From Ustulina deusta (taxonomy: Eukaryota; Ascomycota; Sordariomycetes; Xylariales; Xylariaceae), in NCBI GenBank assembly GCA_023159155.1, contig JAJNNX010000047.1:372001-436000 (forward strand): a DNA stretch of 64,000 nt. Reading direction: 5' to 3'. Below the pieces are notes generated by a model that was not told where the DNA came from, searched no databases, and worked only from the letters and a program-made list of their open reading frames with translations. Numbering within the stretch: position 1 is the first letter of the stretch; each line of letters starts with the position of its first letter. Positions 57,633 through 64,000 of this stretch are shown in pieces. The position numbers and the translations under genes were made by a program.

Positions 57633-58633
57633 ATGTTCTATGCGTCGCTGAAAATTCTAATCTCTCGCCATCAGGCCGAAAACCCGAATCCAGAACCAGA
57701 AACGCGTACAGTGACTCGGAGCCAAACCCAACGAGCGAATTTGTCTCCAGAACTAGAAAGCCGTAGAGCAACTAGCAGTCGAAACAAAAGTTCCATACAG
57801 GATCTGCCGGCAGAAGGTCATGACGGACATAGGCTTCCCCAGGATATACCTAAGGAACGACATAAAAACCAAGGGGAGACTGCCTCCTTGAATCCAAGCC
57901 GAGAGCCGATATCTCAGCTAGCCCGGGTATGTCTCAGCTAATCTACTACGCTAAGAGCACATTTGAATTAATCTCGTTATAGGGAATCTCCGCTTGGCTT
58001 GATGAAGTGCAATTCACTCCAATTGACGATATACAACCATTTAATCACGCCGATAGCTACCCCGATGACGAACCTCAATATATTACGGATACAACATTGA
58101 GTTCGGGCTCTCTCATCTCCTCCGATGCCGCTTCCACAGCAATGCCACAGGAAGCTCCCAGAAGACCTCAAGAGGATATATTAGACAAGCTAAGAACTCG
58201 TCATGCGCTCCCGCTTGAACCTACTACCGATGGCAAAACCAAAACTCTCAAATCAACTTTTGGTAATCAGAAAGTTATTGAAATCCCATATAAAGATACC
58301 AAAACTTTGCAGGCAGTCATCACGAACTTCTTACAAAAAGCCCAAGGGGCTAGCCCTCACGAGGATAGCTACACTGCTATCGAAGATCTTTCCAATGAGA
58401 TCAATGAGTGGAAATCAACCGGCCATCTAGCTACCGTAGCCAACCTGGATTTCAAAAAAGATCTTAAATATTGTGAGCATTCCAATGAAGCCGTTTTCCA
58501 ACGTACAGCAATGATTTCTATTGTTGATCGCTGGCGGCTGAACAACATGCTCGACTTCAATTGTGGAGGGCACCGGTCGCTCCAAGGCGAGTATCCATTG
58601 CCCTCTGCGCAAGGCCTGAAAGACGCTACATAG
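57633..58633 (+). CDS. Fungal protein of unknown function, perhaps PD-(D/E)XK-like
   Basis: Two exons, 57633-57926 and 57983-58633, give 314 residues. The 56-nt intron (GTATGT donor, TTATAG acceptor) is in phase 0, joining S-Q-L-A-R to G-I-S-A-W-L-D-E-V. The N-terminus is uncertain: a possible extra intron ends near 57675 with CATCAG, so the ATG at 57633 may not be the true start. The first half is Ser/Thr/Pro-rich and disordered. The second half is helical, with I-E-D-L-S-N-E-I-N-E-W. The I-x-x-W-L-x-x-V start after a disordered region recalls expanded fungal families with a C-terminal PD-(D/E)XK-like domain. The domain itself is not seen before the stop, so the gene may be truncated. Unbroken otherwise. 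Confidence 0.5.
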
Positions 58634-58879
58634 TCTCCTTCTGGTGTTCAGCACACCAACATAGATAATCTGCCAAACAGCCCACTTTGATTTGCCCCTT
58701 GGCACAGGTAGCATATAATATCACGATTCCATTTGCCCGTACTATGATTAAGAAAACTTACTACCCTGGGTTGCTGTCGTGGTTCGCTCTACGTAACCTT
58801 AAGAAGAGTCAGGGCCCATTTTTCGAGGGCTTGAACAGTCGGAGACTTTCTCCTACCACACAATCTTTGCAAACGTGCG

Positions 58880-59110
58880 TAATTCATTCGTAGTTACTGA
58901 GAAGAAGCTGAAGTTAGAAGGACCTGAGAATCTGCTGACACGATATTGAAGATGTATATTTCTGGCTGTAGAGGTGGTGAATGAAAAACTGGTTCGGAGC
59001 CCCCATGAAATTCGTGATCTCAAACGCCTCATCGACATGCAAGCCAATATCGCAGAAGCTCGAAAGATGTGCGAAAGAGTAAAGCCTGGAAGGATGATAG
59101 TTTCACGCAG
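58880..59110 (+). pseudogene. Frame-broken coding-like remnant
   Basis: Two stretches on the plus strand read like protein but in different frames: T-E-K-K-L-K-L-E-G-P-E-N-L-L-T-R-Y (near 58898-58950) and V-V-N-E-K-L-V-R-S-P-H-E-I-R-D-L-K-R-L-I-D-M-Q (about 58974-59042). No GT-AG intron of normal length joins them. They may be the decayed C-terminal part of the gene just upstream. Confidence 0.35.
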
Positions 59111-59641
59111 TAAGATACCGTGAGTACATGTTGAAAGTCCATATCCGCAGAAAATGGCGTGCTGGGAGTACTGAGTCGCCCTAGTGACTCCGAACTTCTC
59201 GAGTATCACCTGATCACTTGCTCAACGCCTCCACGTACTCGGGCGTAATTCGAATACATGTGGGAAACACTTAGTCTCCTCGTCCGTTGCGCTTCCCTTT
59301 TGGTATTGCAGTCTCCTTCCATTTTGTCCTGGTTTTCCGTTGCTTCTAGAGAATGGCAGTATAAACGTCTGCGGAGAACCATTCTGCGATGTCGTTCGGC
59401 AGGAGGCACAGCGTATAACCGCACGGTTCTGTCTCACCTAGCCTGTAACAAAGCCGTGTGTGATGGGATCTGTGCTAACTGAGTGATCTCAATTATAATA
59501 ATCATTTTCCTTCGGTATGTTAGCGGTTTTCTTTGCGTGCGCTCTCTCTCTGGCGTGCATTAAGCCTCCCCCTCGCCTGGCCTTTAGGCTAACCCGTGGC
59601 GGCCGCCACCCCTCGGCGCCCCGCGACTCGTAAGTACTGCG
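59111..59641. other. Intergenic
   Basis: Short overlapping frames only. 59540-59640 is a pyrimidine- and GC-rich stretch downstream of the minus-strand zinc-finger gene. Confidence 0.4.
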
Positions 59642-60786
59642 TTATGTGCTCTTGTAAGGCGTACCTGATGGGATCTCTAGCTCCTCGGAGTCTTCGTCTG
59701 GCAAGGTGATCACTGTGTTGCCTGTCCCGCCCCCCGTCCTGCCTAGCCGCTCGAAATCTTGGTCTGCAGTCTCGCAATCCTTCGCCAGGCAGACATATGG
59801 ATGTAGATCTCGGAATACATGCCTTCTATGTTGGAAATTAATAATTATTCGCGATCGGATTATGATATCTCTTACTGCCATGCTGATTTTGACCTTGCAA
59901 TGATTATCGTGTAGCAGAACGGGCATTCAAATGGCCCGTTCTTTGCCCCTGCCGGCAAGGGGGGGACGCGTAATTGGTCCGGTGCATTTGTTGATGATGC
60001 ATAAGAAGTCTGAGAAAGCCCCGTCTCGGACACCACGTCGTCATCTATCAGCGTTAGGTCGAATGCCTCGTCCCCTTTCAAAGCTTCTGGAATCGAAGAT
60101 GCGATTGTGCTCCTGGGAATCGTCCAAGTTTTATCACTATCATCCGAATCAATCCCGTACGATAAAGCATCGCGATGAGCTTCTCGGCATTTAAAATATT
60201 GTCGGCGGCGCGAAATAGCTTTCCCAAGTCGTTCAGATATCTCCCGATCAATGTTAGGGAACTTAGCTTGTACATGCTCTATATCGTAAGGTTCGTAGTG
60301 GCCAGCGTCCGAGGAGTTTAACGCTCGAAACCGGTCGTGTGGTGCCGGATTACGTATTGATATAGAGAGCCCCAGAAGGCAGGTGTTAATATCTGTTATA
60401 TTCCTAAGAATTTGCCCTAATTCGGTATTAGGAGTAGTAGATAAGTAAAACTCGTCGTCATCTGAAGCATCTTCGTTGGGAAGTTTGTCCCATGGCAACC
60501 TTTCACCTCGAACAATCGAAGCAGCATCCTCAAACATTCGAGATAGAGATTGAAGTAACCGTAGCACTTGGGTCTTGAGGTGTGACGCATCCCTTAGGCG
60601 GTAATCCAAAGAGCTCCTCCCCGCTTGATGGGCCCGTATGTTACCAGCCCATACCTTGAACCGGTGCAGCTCATTTTGAACTTCGAAGATGTGGATCTCT
60701 CCCTCGTTCCATGCACTTTCCTTCAAAATCAACGCTTCGAATGTTTTCACACAATTGGTGACGATTTTGCTGATATTTCTGTTCAT
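59642..60786 (-). CDS. acuF-like C2H2 zinc-finger protein, probably C-terminally truncated
   Basis: Two exons, 60786-59876 and 59825-59642, total 364 residues. The 50-nt intron (GTAAGA donor, CATAG acceptor) joins S-A-W-Q to R-H-V-F-R-D-L-H-P-Y-V-C, exactly as in the fungal C2H2-type zinc-finger family often labelled oxidoreductase acuF-like. Residues about 65-160 carry S-L-D-Y-R-L-R-D-A-S-H-L-K and T-D-I-N-T-C-L-L-G-L-S-I-S-I-R, the helical N-terminal domain usual there. Zinc ligands are C-P-F-C (about residues 289 and 292) and the His and Cys residues after the junction. Family members continue with more fingers; here the frame turns into a Gly/Thr/Glu-rich tail and stops, so the C-terminus is probably lost. 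Function unknown, perhaps nucleic-acid or protein binding. It is divergent with the DUF7580 gene about 240 bp away. Confidence 0.72.
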
Positions 60787-61027
60787 TCTATTTCTAGAGC
60801 CGGGTTAGTGAGCAATTAAGTCGACGGGGGAAATTGCTTGCGAAAATATGAGACGAGAAGGCTACAGCTCCGAGAGGGGTAACAGGACTTTCGTCCAATC
60901 ATTGCATCTATACGCCTTAAGCAACCCCTCTATCTCCTTTGGCGCCAGGTTTCATTTTCGCCCCAGGTCCTTTACTGGATTAACGTTGTCTCATCTTCGC
61001 GAACTGGTGCGTTATAGTAAATCCCAA
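60787..61027. promoter_or_regulatory. Shared divergent promoter
   Basis: About 240 bp between the divergent zinc-finger and DUF7580 genes. Both promoters must lie here. No clear TATA box. Confidence 0.5.
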
Positions 61028-62864
61028 ATGGCCGGCATTGAAGTTGCAGGCCTTATTTTGGGAGGAATCCCGCTCGTCATCTCAGCGATGGAACACTACG
61101 CGGACACCGTATCAACACTAGGGAGATATCGAAGATACAAGCTTGAGCTTGAAACAGTCATTAATATTCTCGAGACGGAGAGAGTGAAATTGATGAACAC
61201 ATTTGAAAAACTTCTGGTAGGAATTGTCCCAAATGGGAAAATTGAGAATATAATCGAGAATCCATTTGGAAAATCTTGGAAGGACGATGAGGTTCATGCC
61301 AAGATCCGCGAGAGGCTGTGGGAGTCCTTTACTGTCTTTGAGAAAACAGTTAACAACGTTCATGCCGCAATCCAAGAAATGAAGAGCCGACTGGGTCTTC
61401 AACCCGACGGAAAGGTAAGTGCCCCTCTCTACTTATCTTTAGCAATAATGTCTTATCAATCTTAATTTCAGGTCAGGTGGGTTGACGGCAACGCTTTCAA
61501 ACGAGAGCTCAAACGCATAACTTTTACCCTGCAGAAAGCAAGCTACGACGACCCCTTGGTCAGAATCACGAATCACAGATGGTATTAGTCGCCTCGAGAC
61601 TCTCACATCACAAAGTATTGACTTGGAGGATCAACGAAGGCGGCGTTCACAGTTCCGCGTTCTGGGTCTTCTCAGGGAAACTATGCAGAGTATTTATCAT
61701 GCTTTCAAAGGCAGTCTATGCCAGAGAATTCATAATCTAAATCTGGAGCTGGTCGTCAGGACAGCTCACATCACTCCACATGATGAAGACGACAAGATCA
61801 CGAAAGACTTTTCTTTCCAGATAGTGGTAGGCATTCATCCTAACTCAGAATTAGGTGGCATCTATTTTAAAGATAGGTCAGAGGTGTGGGAAGAGGTGAT
61901 CGTGAAGGAGGTTACACTGTCTACGCCCACAAAGACAGCTTCCTCATCGCCTGATCCAAGTTCGGGCAAAAAAGTTAGAAGCAAGATTGTGAGGTTTTTA
62001 TCCACCCCAACGATCATCATTAGCAAAACGGGTACGCCGATGTCTAAGGAAAGCCAAGCGAGCTCAACGATTGTGCTATGCCAGATAGCGGCCCCAACCA
62101 CAGGCCTGATCGCAGGTACTTCGAGTAAGCTTGACGGCACACCGTTGAACCTATGCGAGACCTTACGGAAGTCTCAGAAGCAGCGTTTCCAAGATTGTTA
62201 CGGATACATAACGGATACTCGAAGCAATAATTGCCGACGATATGGAGTGCACCCAACTACGAAGGTGGTGGATGACGACTCCTGGTCGACCATTCCTCTG
62301 AGCCAAGCTTTGGGCCATAAATCTACAGACTTGCCTCAATTAACGTACCAAGACCGACTATATCTAGCTGTCGTGGTATCCTCAAGCGTGCTGCAGCTTC
62401 ACCAGACCTCCTGGCTTCCGGGAAAACTTACGAGTGCGGACATTTTCTTCATCAAGAGAGGGGATATCTCATTGTTCAAGCACGCTTTCATCACACAACG
62501 AATACCCGAGAGTGTTCGCCCGGGAACCAGTGGATCATCGAATTGGAAATATCTCCGCTACAACACAGCTATCATGAGCCTGGGGATTCTTCTCATTGAA
62601 CTCATACTCGGGAGATCTCTACACAGAACCGATGCCTCGGAGACGCCAGAATCAGAGTTTTTATCCGACTATGCTGCTACTCAAGAGCTCTTGAACACGG
62701 TGTACCAATGGGGAGGTCTTGGGTACGGCGATGCAGTGCGTCGATGTCTAAATTGGCACTCGTATCGGGAAAACGTGAATTGGGAAGATGAGGAATTTCG
62801 TCATGATTTCTACAGCAGCGTTGTTGCTCCTCTTGAAGAAGTGTTGAAGCATGCCATAACGTAG
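61028..62864 (+). pseudogene. DUF7580 family protein, frame-shifted by a 7-bp duplication
   Basis: Exon 1 is 61028-61414 and exon 2 begins at 61472 after a 57-nt intron (GTAAGT, TTTCAG). The N-terminal helices (M-A-G-I-E-V-A-G-L-I-L-G-G-I-P-L) resemble the regulatory N-termini of fungal NLR-like and prion-inhibition proteins. The C-terminal DUF7580 domain includes W-S-T-I-P-L-S-Q-A-L-G, L-T-Y-Q-D-R-L-Y-L-A-V-V-V-S-S-S-V-L-Q-L-H and M-S-L-G-I-L-L-I-E-L-I-L-G. At 61564-61577 AATCAC(G/A) is present twice in tandem, moving the frame from phase 2 to phase 0. The original frame stops at 61586-61588; the second frame is open from 61578 to 62864. The break falls within a conserved stretch (before D-G-I-S-R-L-E-T-L). 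No 20-nt or similar intron is convincing there. Confidence 0.75.
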
Positions 62865-63543
62865 CCCTTGTCAGCTAGCCATAATGGGACAGTTCCGGAG
62901 TTTTGGTAAAGACTTGGTGAGGGACTGGGTTAAGAACGACTGATTTTGTTAGGTATGAGCAGTCGTATTGTTGGGTTGCATTGATTGATTAGTGGTCTAG
63001 TTTATTGAAACAACCAATTATACAATAAGCAAATTGATATCAAAGGCCTCAGTATATGTTACCTTCGGGTAACCTTACCCCTTTGTTTTATAAATAATTT
63101 CGCTATGTGTGATATCTGTAATATTACAGGCAGCTTGGTTCAAGGCACAACGATCCCCTATATCCTGAGAACATAATCTACTTGAAGAAGGAAGGAAAGA
63201 GAAACTATTCTGGATATCTGCGACCGCGAGATATAGGCCGTTTGTATGGCTAGCTCGTAATTCTGCTATCGCAACTATTCACTCTGGCAATGGGCGGTTT
63301 TCCAGTACTGATTCAATAAGATACACGCACCAACCACTTCGTATGTGAAGCTAGGTACGTACCACCCATTCTGACAACTGGCTAAGCTGCAATTCCAGCC
63401 ATAGGTTAGCCACAGGCTGTCACACTACCAAGTTTAAATCGCATCGAACACCGCCTTTTATTTGTTCGGTTCTTTTGTTGGTCTTTAAGTTGCAGGGCCA
63501 ATGAGGTATCTGTTTTGTGAGACCCGCTTCCGGGGTAGTGCCG
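62865..63543. other. Intergenic
   Basis: 3' region of the DUF7580 gene and spacer. No gene recognised. Confidence 0.45.
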
Positions 63544-64000
63544 TTAAGCGGGCAGATCATAGACGATCAGTTCGGATCCTATCAGCGTTAGCATGTGACG
63601 GTGGCTGTCCTTACCTCTCCGGGTAGATGGCGCAATGCGGGTGAGCGCATGAAATCCCCATAAATTCATAGTGCTTTGCGGGGGAATGCGGGGGAATGTG
63701 GGGGAATGCGGAGTCTGCCCGCATTGAGTCTTGAGTGATCCACCGCAAAATATCATAGCACGAGCGTTGAAATAGTTCGAATATTGAGAGTAATTGGTGC
63801 GGTTATAGCTAGTCACACGTTGGTAAGCAGTTCTTGCATGGTCCATAATAATAAATGCTAAAATAGAAATAGCTCGAATGTATTGGCTAGCCGATCGCTT
63901 CAGTTCATGGCGCTGCTCGGGTGAGAACGGGTGTATCCGTGGGACTCTTTCGACCCAAGATCCCACACTGAAACTCGTTAGTATGATTTTGAATCTATTC
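63544..64000. other. Right edge, no supported gene
   Basis: A minus frame covers 63966-63544, but it has no recognisable motif. Inside lies a four-copy repeat of gggggaatgcg (about 63677-63711). Confidence 0.4.

Noticed and set aside
63544..63966. 140-codon minus frame at the right edge
   Set aside because: No recognisable motif, crosses a short tandem repeat, and starts close to the window end.

Overview
The window looks like nuclear DNA of a filamentous ascomycete (Pezizomycotina, probably a Sordariomycete). The signs are short introns of about 50-90 nt (GTATGT or GTAAGT donors, CTAAC-type branch sites, YAG acceptors), fungal-only protein families, and AT-rich blocks of dead transposons in which repeat copies differ by C-to-T and G-to-A changes, as expected from repeat-induced point mutation (RIP). 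Multi-exon models below were spliced by hand from consensus sites and reading phase. Many long frames here are shadows or begin at non-ATG codons, so starts were chosen at ATG.

Left arm (1-15.4 kb), accessory-like: an ankyrin-repeat gene cut by the window edge, a small Cys-rich secreted protein, a fungal membrane-protein gene with two in-frame stops, a Tc1/mariner relic, a possible two-exon Cys-rich gene, a secreted beta-propeller protein resembling saponin hydrolases, and a 1.9-kb AT-rich DNA transposon with 42-bp inverted ends and a TA duplication. At 15.45 kb sits a tRNA-Arg(CCU) gene. Besides the canonical intron after position 37, it carries a 59-nt insertion in the D loop with every hallmark of a fungal spliceosomal intron. 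This is the most unusual observation in the window.

Core arm (16-39 kb): mostly housekeeping genes. In order: Bre2/Ash2 (COMPASS H3K4 methylation), a membrane-anchored conserved protein, Nse1 (SMC5/6 complex), a DUF3405 type II membrane protein, a PD-(D/E)XK-like fungal protein, a doubtful multi-exon locus, a CX5R dual-specificity-type phosphatase, a Spo7-like regulator (Nem1-Spo7 lipid phosphatase) and a LYC1-type acetyltransferase.

Repeat block (39.2-56.9 kb): about 17 kb of AT-rich DNA that resolves into nested elements. An outer LTR element (40187-56687, target duplication GTAAA) contains a second LTR element (42805-50482, AAGTT) and a third element with 267-bp terminal direct repeats (51284-54141, ATTAT). 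The second element contains two solo LTRs (45062-45331, TTAAT; 49446-49670, AGTAG). A possible older inverted-repeat pair lies outside all of them.

Right arm (57-64 kb), accessory-like: a PD-(D/E)XK-like or unknown gene with frame-broken coding-like sequence after it, then a divergent pair made of a C2H2/acuF-like protein and a DUF7580 protein. The DUF7580 gene is frame-shifted by a 7-bp tandem duplication. Such lineage-specific genes beside a transposon nest fit a fast-evolving compartment next to a stable core.
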